From the NCBI GenBank assembly GCA_003013855.2, contig ML058440.1, forward strand, positions 124,001 to 188,000: a stretch of DNA of 64,000 nt. Reading direction: 5' to 3'. This document shows, piece by piece, positions 36,701 to 46,271 of this stretch. How positions within the stretch are numbered: the stretch's first letter is position 1; each line of letters starts with the position of its first letter. Below the pieces are notes generated by a model that ran no database searches, was not told where the DNA came from, and saw nothing but the letters and a program-made list of their open reading frames with translations. Source of the stretch: Liriodendron chinense. Its lineage: Eukaryota > Streptophyta > Magnoliopsida > Magnoliales > Magnoliaceae. The position numbers and the translations under genes were made by a program.

Positions 36701-39459
36701 ACAAAGCACATGAGAAGAAAAGAACACTAACATCAATGTTGTCTCCAACATCGCTCCCAGAAGTCGGGACTGTTCCCATACTCTGCCCATTTTTCCGCCA
36801 TAGTGAAATCTTCTTGTCATCTCCTGCACTCGCAACAACTAAATCTGCAGTGAACAAAAAAGCAGGTTAACACATGACCAGAACCTAATTTGTGTAATGA
36901 AACGTAAGTTTTCGACATTCAAATAAACTAAGGGTGAAATCTCAACATTTGTTTAAGAGCATCAAGTGTAACAAGCAACAACAGCTCTTGATACGCTTTT
37001 GTAAGTATTAATATCACAATGCTGGTCTTTTGCACGATTCAGAGGGAAAACATGTCAAATGTACATAAGAACTATGTGATCCAAGTACGGAAAGGATAGG
37101 GATGCAACAGATCCTCTATACCAACTTCTCAATATATGGGTAAGACATGGATTGTTGGCAAGCCATGAATATAATCATGTTAAAAGGTTTCCCAGTCAAT
37201 ATCAATAGTTGGCTTTGTAGAACAACTAGTGTGATTCATGATAATTATAAGATAACCAATATGTCAAGAGTTCAGAACTGCATAAATGTAGAGATCAATT
37301 AACGACGAATATCTAGGATGAGGACATGAGGTCCCTTGGTGTATTTTTTCACAAAATTAACTTATGATATCCAAGATGAGGTCCCTTTGAGTATGTTATC
37401 GGCCAATGACATGATACTGGGTGATAATTCTAGTCAGCGGCTCAATGCTAAATTAGAGCTTTGGAGGAAGGCTCTAATATGAATAGGTCAAAAAATGAGT
37501 AGAACCAAGACACTGGATTTGGAATACGATTTAAGAAGGATAGGTTATAGATGAAAAGCTTTAGTTAAAATCGATGGCCAAAAAATGCCTCCAAGTGATT
37601 TGTTTTGTTAGTTTGGCTCTATCATTCAAAAGGATGGAGAGATTGAGGAGGATGTTTTCAATATAATTAGAGCTAAGTGAAAGGAATGGAGATGTGCCTC
37701 AACCTCAAGTGCATTGTGATCCTCACATGCCAATGAAACTTAAGGGGAAATTTACAAGACAATAATGAGACTAATTTGCGAAGCAGGCTGGTCAACACGG
37801 GGGTTGCCCAAGCCCAAGTCAACCAGACGAGGTCGTTCGCTGGGTGGTTGGATCAAGAAAACCAAGCACATCCTGTTTCAACATGACTCAGCATGGTTTC
37901 CTGGTTTTAGTAGCCTGACTCGGCCTAATTGGATTAAGGACAACCAGGACAAGCCCATCTTGTTTCAACATGACTCGGATCCAGGTGACTACGCTTCATT
38001 TTGAGGTTTTAGCAGTGTGATTTGGCTTGATGGGGTTGGGAAAATCAAACCCATCTTGTTTACACATGACTGGGGCTGGTTTCCAGGTCACTCGGTCTAG
38101 TTTCCAGGTTTTAACGTAACATGTTAATAAATTATTCTCTTGACCCAATCTTCAAACAAAAAAATATTTTCTTGACCCACCGAATCCCAGGCTGACTCCA
38201 CCCAATGCATGAGAAAGTCCTAGTTTACAAACTATGATTAGGTAATTTAGACCCATTATACTATATGGGGCAGTGTGGGAGAATTTAACAGGCAACATGA
38301 GCAGTGGATAAACATCGCAGACATGAGGATGTTGAGATGGATGTATAGGTAGACTAGGAAGGACTGAATTAGAAATGAGATCATTCATACCCTGAGAATA
38401 ACCCCATTTGCAGAGAAAATTATGGAGAGCCAATCATGTGATAAGGAAATTGGAAGTGGCCCTAGTAAGGAAGCTTGATTGAGGTTGACAGGCCTAGGAA
38501 GAGGATGAGAGAAAGACCCAAAATAGAGGTGGAGATAAGATATATGAACTTTTTTCACTGCCCAAAGATTGGGCCTTTTATTGACAAAAAAGATTCTCAA
38601 ATTTGATTGACCCCAAATAGCTGGAACAAGGCTATGATGATGATGATTATGATGTTACTGTTGTTGTAAGAGGCACCTCTCCAATCCAAGTTAAATAGAA
38701 GCAAATTGCATATGGATCCACATTTCCATTGAGGAGTTATTTGAAACCCTCATGGGTGTGATGTTTCAAACAGATACAAAAATTATGCATGTGGCATATA
38801 TGTACCTCAAATTAAACCATCTAAAAAGTAGGATCCCCTATCGATGGATAATAGCAGCAAAATCAAATTGATTAAAAGATACTAAGCTTTGATTAATAGA
38901 CACTTGTTGATTGAATCTGGCAAATCAACTTTTTCCCATCTTAATCACATTAGCTATCCAATGCACATTCTAATCAGGACGAAAAGTAGAATGTGCTTTT
39001 GGTTTAAGACCCATCTAGCAGGCCCACAATTTGGATGGTCCAATTTAAGTTAGATGCATACAATGTACAAAATTTCCACCACACTCAATGACAGTATCTA
39101 AGTTCACTGTGTATGATCACTCAACAAATTCTCTTCTTTTTTTTCTTAAGGTAGACCGTTCAACTAATTCAAGAAACAAATTAACAAAGAAGAAAAAACC
39201 CATCAAGGAAACCCTAATCAAAATCAAACCCAAGTAAAGGAATCGAAGAATGTGATGCAAAAAAATGAAATTTCGGACATCGTTACGACTTACTAGTATG
39301 ATTCCATTTGACAGAGTTCACTTGGAAACCAGGCGACGGCACATAACTCAAGGTGCACGGATCGCTGCTACCCGTCCCCTCTGAAACATTGAAAAGCTTC
39401 ACGGTGTCGCCTCCGCAAGCGGCCAAAAGGGCAGTCGAGGGATCCATTAAGTTCATCAT
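25792..39459 (-). CDS. NEDD1: NEDD1, WD40 gamma-tubulin-complex recruiting protein (10 coding exons)
   Basis: NEDD1 targets gamma-tubulin ring complexes to spindles, phragmoplasts and existing microtubules. Exons read on the minus strand: 39459-39294, 36844-36732, 36623-36363, 35964-35860, 32864-32799, 32134-31916, 28623-28054, 27552-26977, 26489-26301, 25899-25792. All nine introns are GT-AG and the frame stays open. The total is 2373 bases, 790 residues plus stop, the usual plant length. Residues 1-330 form the WD40 propeller: the AACGGDTVKLF start, WD at 121-122 and 207-208, then ASVGLDKKLYTFDSG. Residues 330-690 are a Ser/Thr-rich linker with the DDMEVFSPLVEV block. Residues 693-790 form the helical gamma-tubulin-complex binding region (SIHEDMRNLHIELLRQFHIQE, then a leucine-rich coiled coil ending QLRQLL). 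The second ATG at 39456 gives the MNL-DPS start I recall in relatives and may be used instead. Intron 1 is phase 1, the others phase 0. No coding damage was found. Confidence 0.95.
26015..26215. repeat. second-type repeat fragment in NEDD1 intron 9
   Basis: CACTCATCAGGTGGGCCACAAG and ACACGTGGCCCACCTGATTTT are inverted with respect to each other. They match fragments at 6460-6600, 8860-8990, 24700-24930 and 30950-31320. It lies wholly inside the last intron. Confidence 0.55.
30950..31320. repeat. foldback-like repeat of the second type in NEDD1 intron 6
   Basis: Its left part contains CCTGGCACATGCGTATGAAAT and its right part ACATCATACATGCAGACCAG. The middle, ACAACAGACGAGCTAAAAAGATC, has an inverted, diverged partner. 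Apart from this I see only low-complexity sequence in the 3.3-kb intron 6 (31915-28624). Confidence 0.45.
32160..32420. repeat. C/T-rich imperfect tandem repeat in NEDD1 intron 5
   Basis: GAAACCCCTTCTCACCCTCC recurs several times at a spacing of about 30-45 bases between 32230 and 32370, with variants such as GAAACCCTTCTCATCCTCC. It begins about 25 bases from the intron 5 acceptor (intron spans 32798-32135). Confidence 0.75.
33736..33772. repeat. (CT)n microsatellite in NEDD1 intron 4
   Basis: A CT run of about 18 units, flanked by TTC-rich and AAG-rich tracts. Those tracts could pair with each other. Confidence 0.95.
33900..35110 (-). mobile_element. LINE 3'-end remnant (zinc-binding plus RNase H region) in NEDD1 intron 4
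   Basis: Read on the minus strand, broken frames give a reverse-transcriptase zinc-binding region (LIHCPFSAGVWYMILAK near 34690-34745). An RNase H region follows: LKANFDGC near 34330, GVWGLVWDKNGAHVAKFCGS at 34230-34295, and REGNSEADLLAKQGA near 33960-34010. This domain order is that of plant L1-type LINEs. Stops and frame changes separate the pieces, so it is dead. It is in sense orientation with NEDD1 and spliced out with intron 4 (35859-32865). Confidence 0.82.
35194..35325. repeat. foldback element half-copy in NEDD1 intron 4
   Basis: The text runs TTTTCTGGTGTTGTGGCC, AGATTTAGATCTGCATTG and GGCATCACAGTCGGCCCCAC, a right arm only. It is the only piece of the main foldback family I find inside the NEDD1 transcript. 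Confidence 0.6.
37380..37765 (+). mobile_element. LINE reverse-transcriptase remnant, part 1, in NEDD1 intron 1
   Basis: The plus-strand translation gives broken reverse-transcriptase C-terminal text: MLSANDMILGD (a decayed FADD-type box), LNAKLELWRKAL, MSRTKTLDLEY, IDGQKMPPSDLF and GSIIQKDGEIEEDVFNIIRAK. In-frame stops show it is dead. It is antisense to NEDD1. The same domain resumes at about 38266 after a 0.5-kb interruption. Confidence 0.82.
37766..38265. mobile_element. insertion splitting the LINE remnant
   Basis: About 500 bases of unrelated sequence lie between the two LINE pieces. They contain three spaced copies of CATCTTGTTTCAACATGACTC-like text and GACTCGG/GGTTT-rich strings, like the hAT-type GGGTC-rich repeats. 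The edges read ATAATGAGAC on the left and AGACCCATTATAC on the right, so AGAC or GAGAC could be a short target duplication. Confidence 0.5.
38266..38560 (+). mobile_element. LINE reverse-transcriptase remnant, part 2, in NEDD1 intron 1
   Basis: It continues the C-terminal part of the LINE reverse transcriptase: ILYG, then ADMRMLRWMYG near 38318-38350, IRNEIIHTL and ITPFAEKIMES, then VRKLD and RPRKRMRERPK-like text to about 38525. Several frame changes are present. Confidence 0.75.
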
Positions 39460-39495
39460 CTTCACCTCACTTGAGCAATTCCCGTCTCCTAAGCT

Positions 39496-39660
39496 CTACA
39501 AACGAAACAGAATGACGTAAAAACACCATGATTATCATAAAATGGACCGAAATTTCAAAAAGGGAAATGATATTTCCACCCGAAAACTGAAATAAAAAAA
39601 AAATTTCTAAACCCTATTTCCTAAATCCTAATGTAAGCATCCGACCGTTCAAATACCTAC
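39496..39660 (-). other. probable intron in the NEDD1 5' untranslated region
   Basis: On the minus strand CTCG|GTAGGTATTTG at 39661/39660 is a good donor. TTCGTTTGTAG|AGCTT at 39496/39495 is a good acceptor, 36 bases upstream of the first ATG. This would give a 165-base leader intron. It is inferred from splice motifs only. Confidence 0.55.
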
Positions 39661-40000
39661 CGAGATTCGACCGTCGCCGAGATTCTTTCTCGAAATCGAC
39701 TCCTTTTACGCTCATTAGTCATTCCACCAGTCCCAGGTACAAGCTTTTCTTCCTCTGGTATCTCCCACTCTGCCGCTCTCGCTCTCGTTTCTGTCGTTCT
39801 TTTTTTCTATTTTCTTTGGGTCTTTTACTAAAACCTGCCTATCTTTTAATTAAATTACAAAAGACCACCTAATTTTAAAACCTATTTTTCTAAAAGACTA
39901 AAATACCCTTCATTTAACGCACGTATGCAGCAGAGGAACGCACGTATGCAGCAGCGGAACTAGCTGTGAATGTTTTTTATATCAAGATAGGCAGTGCCCA
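39661..40000 (-). promoter_or_regulatory. NEDD1 leader and presumed promoter
   Basis: Upstream of the inferred leader intron lie a C/T-rich leader-like stretch (39740-39830) and an AT-rich stretch (39840-39900). I see no unambiguous TATA box. A 16-base string CGCACGTATGCAGCAG is repeated in tandem near 39920-39957. A foldback element starts about 0.35 kb beyond the leader. Confidence 0.4.
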
Positions 40001-40436
40001 CCATGGTGTTTGTGAAAATCCAACCCGTTCAAATGTTTTAAAAAATATTTTATGGCATGATACCAAAAATGATGCAGCTCCAAATCTCAAGTGGGCCACA
40101 CAACAGAACAAAGTGGAGATTGTACACTAATCGTTGAAACATTTTTTGGCCAGTAGAAACTTTGGATCATGCTAATATGTTTGTTATTTAAATTCTTCAA
40201 AGTTATAGAGACCTTATGAATAGTTGGGTCACTTTATAAACGGTTTGGATGGAATATAAACATCACGATCGAGCCCAGAAAGTGTCATACAATAAGCAGC
40301 CCCTTTTCATTGTTTCCACTTGTGTGGCCCAATTGAGATTCAGATGTCGCTGATTTTTCGTATTCTTTCTTAAAATAATCTAACAATACGGATGAACGGA
40401 GTGGATTGCTCCCAAACATCACGGTGGGCCATACTT
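40000..40436. repeat. foldback element upstream of NEDD1
   Basis: AGTGCCCACCATGGTGTTTG on the left faces AAACATCACGGTGGGCC on the right. The arms are moderately diverged. It is the nearest insertion to the NEDD1 promoter. Confidence 0.7.
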
Positions 40437-40984
40437 ATTATGAGATCAGGAATGACAGGAAACGTCACAGTCGACAGAGAGAGTCAGGGGAAGGGATATT
40501 TACTGCAATAGCCCCAGGCGTGGCTATTTTACTAAAAGTCTGGGTCATTTTTTTAGCCTTTTCAGGAGAAATTGAAAATTCTTGGTCCAAAATACCCCTC
40601 TAACCCGCTGTCGTCGTCCTGTGTACGTCCAGAAGAGGCGGAAGTCCTCTTGGGCATTTCGAAGGGGTTCACCCATGGGCCCCACCATCATACATATGTT
40701 ACATCCACACTGTCCATCCTTTTTGCAATATCATTTTAGGCTATGGCCCAACTTCAAGACAGATCCAAAACACAGGTGATCCACACCATATGGAACAGTT
40801 GGGACGGTGACATCCATTGTGGAAACCTTGCTAGGCCTACTTTGATGTTTATTTGCCATCAAACCTTAGTCAAAGGCCCATGTGACCTGATTTAAGGGAA
40901 AACACAAATATCATCTGGATTTGAAACTTTGGTGGACCACACCATGGGAAATGATGGAGATTGAACGAGCACCATTGGAAACAG

Positions 40985-41350
40985 TGAGACGAAACACATG
41001 GCACTCCAATGAGATGCATTGCAATCCAATGATACACATGGCTCTCCGATGAGATACATAGCTCTCCCATGAGGCAGTCTCATGGTAGTCAGATGAGACA
41101 CATGGTTCTCTCGTGAGACGATCTCATGGCACTCCGATGATATATATATATGGCTCTCCGATGAGACACATGGCACTTTGATGATACACATGGCTCTTAG
41201 ATGAGATATATGGCTCTCCCATGAGACAATCTCATGACACTCCAATGCGACACATGGCTCTCCCATGAGACAATTTTATGGCACTCTGATGATACATATG
41301 ACTCTCCGGTGAGAAAGTCTCGTGGCATTCTGATGATACACATGGCTCTC
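40985..41350. repeat. minisatellite A (ACATGGCTCTC-GATGAG units)
   Basis: Imperfect units of about 20 bases such as CACATGGCTCTCCGATGAGA alternate with GGCACTCCGATGATA variants, in about 18 units. Open frames through it only reflect the repeat. Confidence 0.85.
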
Positions 41351-41665
41351 CCATGCACAGTGCTCAGGGGAATCCACGGTGCTCGGTGGAATTCCATAGT
41401 GTCAGGGGAACCCACAATGCTCAGGGGGATTCCACAATGCTCAAGGGGATTCCATAGTGCTAAGGGGAATCCACAATGCTAAGAAGGATTCCACGATGCT
41501 TAGGGGATTCCATAGTGTCAAGAGGAACCCACAGTGTCAGGGGGAATCCACAGTGCTTAGGGGGATTCTATAGTGTCAGGGGGAACCCACAGTGCCTAGG
41601 GGGGATTTCACAATGCTCAATGATTCAATAGTGCCAAGGGGGAACCCATAGTGCTCAGGGGGATT
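41351..41665. repeat. minisatellite B (GGGGGATTCCACAGTGCTCA units)
   Basis: Units of about 20-21 bases alternate between AATCCACAGTGCTCAGGGG and GATTCCATAGTGTCAGGGG forms, in about 15 units. An inverted, shorter array of the same unit lies at 49335-49430 and a single unit beside the C27 run at 16087-16107. Confidence 0.85.
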
Positions 41666-41869
41666 CATGAGAAGTTTTTAATGGTCAAACGCTACTGTGT
41701 CCCATGTTTTGGTCCTTTTAAGATTTGGATATGCTTGATTTTTGGGTTATGCCTTAAAATGATTTGGAAATATGGATGGACAGTGTAGATAAACAATACA
41801 TACATCAAGGTGGGCCCCACAGTGAGGGCGACACGATACCCAGAGAGACCAAGGTCGCACGTTATCCAA

Positions 41870-41978
41870 AAGTTCAATTTCTCGTGAGGCTCATCTTTTT
41901 TAGCTATTTCACAAGAAATTGCAAAACTTTTGGCTGAAAATGCCCCTTTAACCACCTGCATACGTCCATGAAGAGGCG
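41870..41978. repeat. junction module between composite repeats
   Basis: TTTCTCGTGAGGCTCATC and AATGCCCCTTTAACCACCTGC match the modules at 40540-40610 and 63750-63830. CGTCCATGAAGAGGCGAAAGG then leads straight into the Gypsy-type element. Confidence 0.65.
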
Positions 41979-41983
41979 AAAGG

Positions 41984-43068
41984 TGTAATATCTCTGATTT
42001 TTATGATTTATTATTTAATTTAAAAATCTGAATTAGAATTTATAAAATTAAAATAATAATAATTTAATGTGTGTAAATTGATAACATGTTTGATGTACGT
42101 TTCTCATTGAATAATTGGGTAGAAAAGTGGAATTATAAACCATATTCCATGTACATAAACTTTAATAATTCATTTTAAATTATTTATATTATCTGTGGAA
42201 TTGATCTGAGCCATAGATTGATAGATTAAATCATGTAGAATCTAATAATATAGTCTGATCTACCCAAATCCGATCATAGATCTTTCTATCGTGGCCATTC
42301 ATCCTCATTTTAATCACCATGGCCCATTGAGCTTATCAAACCGAGTTTGGTTCCGTTGAAATTATAGAGTATCCTTAGAAGAACCTTTATGACCGTTGAA
42401 ATTCTCATCGGACTTTGATCAAGCCATTAAAACTTGTCTTAGCACCAAACTAGTGGTGAAAGTGAACCCCCGTGATTTATTTCAATTGGTGTGTCAGTTA
42501 GCTGTGGGATTTTCTCCACACCTTTGTTATAGCATTTTAACCGTCCATGTGAAATTTCATCACTGGATGATCTTTCGAGACCGTTTAATCAAAGAATTAC
42601 TGCGTAGGGCCATGTGGACCACCAATCAAGGTGAAATTACTCATGGGCGACCTTTTTCATATACTTAGGTGACCTATTGGATTAGATTCCCTTATAAGGT
42701 CCTACATATGTCCATGTAGACCGAGAAGTACAGAAGTTACATTCGTTGCGATGTGCCAATTCAAAATCTAAATTTTAGGATATGGTTACGGAGTTTGGTA
42801 CAGAGAGATTTCTATCTTCGTTGTGGACCGTCAATTTTTATGTATGGACATCGGTTTGTGTATAGATTTTGTGTATTTTAGGTTTTCTAAGATGGCCCAT
42901 ATCCCCATATTTTCAGAATCTTGAACCAAGGTGTATTCACCGTCCATCACATTTTTTATCAATTACTCTTAAACCGGTAAGAGATTCATCGACCCAACGG
43001 TCCATTATTCAATCCATGGACATTCTAACCAATGGTGCGGACCACCTCGCACAACACTCAACGGTCAT
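41984..43068 (+). repeat. LTR 5' portion, copy 1 (direct repeat with 46430-47514)
   Basis: It starts TGTAATATCTCTGA and matches 46430-47514 at a constant offset of 4446 bases, with only scattered substitutions by eye. The match stops at 43068 because copy 2 ends at the foldback junction, so the true LTR extends further right, through LTR-like text toward 45250. Open frames here have no retroviral motifs. Confidence 0.85.
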
Positions 43069-45251
43069 GATTTAATCTCACCTCAAAGTGGTCAAACTTA
43101 TCCTTAGAAACTAATCACTTTAAGTTGTGGTGTTTACCACCATTTAGACCATCATTTGTGTTCTTATTAGATTGTGGGTGTGGACACTACCAAATTCTTC
43201 CAAATTCATACCACTTTGTCAGTTTTTCTAGGCCAATGTCATAATGGTCTCAGATTTGTGAAAGGTGGGCCTGATGTTAAGATGTTACATATCCATTCTA
43301 GAGCGTTCATTTAGGCTAACTCTTACATAGACCATAATATGTCCATCTATCGACCCTTTGACCCGAGAGTTTACCCACTACTTGTTGTTTTAATCCTTAT
43401 GGATGTCTTAGATCCAAGAAGGGATCACTAAGTGGACCATCAAAATATTATTTCTACTTTCACCACAAATATTTATGTTATAAGCTAATAAACTTTATTT
43501 AAACTCAGAGTCCTATTCTACCATTTTTACAATTACGACCGAATCGTAGCCATCCCATTACCATTCATCATCAATAGTTTCAAATCCCTACCATCCATTA
43601 TCACCATCCATCATCACCATCCATCATCATCATCATCATATGACCGTTGATTGGGAGAAAGGAGGTAGTAGTAGGGCCGAAGATTGGTTTTCTTTGTTAT
43701 TCTCATCTTCAAAATCTCGGATCGGATTGACAGTTGGTGAGTCTACGGAAATACTCACTCCACATCATAGTTTGAATTTACGCATTTGTGTTTTGTTTAG
43801 TAAATTAATTACAGTTACTTTGATTATATCTATGCCGTTCATCATGTATTATAGTTTACGTTTGCTTGTGGGCCCAGATTTAAAAGGAATCTAATAATTA
43901 AGTGGGCCAGGGTGGGAGAAATAGACCCAACCATTAAAAATGAAATAAAGTCACCATCTTTGTTTTATAATTTTCGATCTGTGTAAAATTAGATTTATTG
44001 GGTAGACTAAAGGCCCGAATAATTTAATGGATGGATTGGATCTCAACCTAGTGGGCCTCACCTTGTGTGGATACATATATAAAAAATAAAAATAAAAAAA
44101 AACAATGGGTTGCTGGACTAGTCAGCACCCCAAGGACGCTGCCAGTCCAGTAGCGTTATGACTGCTGACGCAAGGGGCAGGACGGGCAGCAGTTGGGGGT
44201 CCACATGTGGACCCCACCCTGATGTACTTTTTTATATCTACTCCAACCATAGTTTACTTCATCAGGTGTTTTGATAGCTCACCAAATTTCAGCTTAATCC
44301 GAGACTCGAGTAGACCACACCAACTTTTACAAATTGGACTATATTGCTGAATTTTCTGCGATTGTGCAAAAAATTCCGAATTTATCTCTCATCGACAGCG
44401 GGTAATCCGTGGGCCCCACTCTAAGCTTTCTGTCAAATCTATACCACTCACTTGTTACATTATTATGTTAGGAGGCTGGAAATTAAATTTCAGAGGGTTT
44501 CGATAACCGAGTGGGCCACACCGTCTCAAATAGTAGGACAATATAATACAATATAAATCTGAAGGTGAGCAGATTTTAAAGTGGGGACAACAAGCACTTA
44601 TGGGCCCCACATGTGAACTTTTGGATAAATCCACCTCGTCCACACTATTTGTTGGGTTGTGTGGGATTCACCATAAAAATATGGGCCAGAACGGGGTTCT
44701 AGGTGGCCCACACCACTTGAAATAATGGGACTGACACTCTGAAAAATAACAGAATCTGAATCTGATTGGACTCCAACTTTTGGATCCTATTGGGGAATAT
44801 TTTGCCCAATCTAAGCCGTCCAATGCTTAGACCAGCAAGCCTTAAAACTATAAAATAAATTTGGTATACATCAGACCTCCCAAACAGTCAAATTAAGCGA
44901 AATTGTGGGGACAACACCTGGCCATTTTCTTTGAATGTATGGTTATAATTTAGTTTAAAGTTCTTAAACCCCTCAAAATGCTTTGTTTCATAATGTGGAT
45001 GCATTCTTACCATCTTGATATATATGCACTTGATTTGTTTCTTAAATAGTTATGTTGTATGATTCATTAAATTGTATTAAGATGCAATAAATTCTCATTA
45101 TCACATGTTTATGTTTATATGATCACATATAATGGACCCATGCATAGAGCGGTTTATGATGTGGTCAAGTCCACGGAATTAAATCAAAGTAGGGGTATGT
45201 CAATGGTTCTTAACCATGACTATCCAAGTACGGTTAAGCATGGTCGATGTA

Positions 45252-46270
45252 TGTAATGCCCCAAAATTCAACGCCCGAATATACCGCCCAAGCACAAATT
45301 TTCGAGCGCTACTAAGGTAATAATTACAGGAATACAAATAATAGTAGCAATTTTTTTTATAACTAAACTATTTCATACTCTTATTCCAACTTACATCATA
45401 AAATAAATTATAAATGTTCATAATTCACAAACATGACACTGATATACTCATCTACGATTCTATTAACTTAAAACTAAATAAAATATCTAAAAATAAATAG
45501 AAACGTCTTCATTAGAGTTGGTGTTCTCCTCTTCCTAGATCTTCACTATGTCCTCAACTTCTGCCTTGTCCTCGAAAGATTCCATGTCGCCTTTTGAACC
45601 TACAGTTCTCTAAGAAGAGTGAGCAAATTAAACAATGCCCAGCGAGTAGGAGTACTTACTCCACTCCATAATAGGAATCACGCATCTAAGTAAACAGATA
45701 AACAGAATCAAAACATAACTATTCAGTTTGTAAATTGTAGAATGCCATGCTCACATTTTTCCACCCCACAATGACACATTCATTAACATCAAACACACAT
45801 CCCATAATGAATTTTCATGCTGCAAGCATAAATCAACCATATATGTGGCCTTTAATATAAGGTCTTTAGTCAGGTTTCACATAAGTAAATCAGCCATACG
45901 AGGTTACGCCTGAAAAATAGTATCACGACCAATCACAACCAGACAGGTAAGGTACATTCCGATCCTAACACGGTACTCCCCGATCCTGACACGGGTCGCA
46001 TTCCTGACGAGACGCAATTGCTCCGATCCTGACACGGTACGCCCGATCCTGACACGGGTCGCATTCTCAATGAGAAAACAATTGCCCCGATCCTGACACG
46101 GGTATGATCCGATCCCAACACGGGACACATTCTCGACGGGAAAACATACCACACTTGATGGTTTCCCATATTCCAGTTCATCCAATGATGTATCCATACA
46201 TAGGTGTCCTATAACCACACCCATATCCATCCCACACAAACTTAACCACACTTAACCACACCCATATACA
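45252..46270 (-). mobile_element. minus-oriented LTR 3'-end segment inside the Gypsy-type element
   Basis: On the minus strand it ends GTTGAATTTTGGGGCATTACA, an LTR-type terminus. Its body carries GTAAGTACTCCTACTCGC and GGGCATTGTTTAATTTGCTC, which I associate with plant chromovirus LTRs. Edges TGTAATG and CATATACA with ATGTA (45247-45251) and TTGTA (46271-46275) outside fit a nested solo LTR with a 4-of-5 target duplication. An inverted piece of the host element is the alternative. Confidence 0.55.
45957..46132. repeat. tandem CCGATCCTGACACGGG repeat within the LTR segment
   Basis: Six copies of the 16-base motif occur, some exact and some with AAC for GAC, separated by CGCATTCTCAATGAGAAAAC-like spacers of 5-30 bases. 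Confidence 0.85.
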
Positions 46271-46271
46271 T

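Larger units (their letters stand above)
40495..41840. mobile_element. composite foldback element carrying two minisatellites
   Basis: It opens with the TATTTACTGCAATAGCCCC module and then CGTCCAGAAGAGGCGGAAGTCC. A foldback left arm follows (CATGGGCCCCACCATCATAC) and runs to about 40985. Instead of a short loop there are two tandem arrays (40985-41350 and 41350-41665), and then the right arm resumes at AAGTTTTTAATGGTC and ends at CATCAAGGTGGGCCCCAC. Confidence 0.7.

Noticed and set aside
40892..41482. Open frames of 72-124 codons through the minisatellites
   Set aside because: Repetitive translation products of tandem DNA with no recognisable domain.
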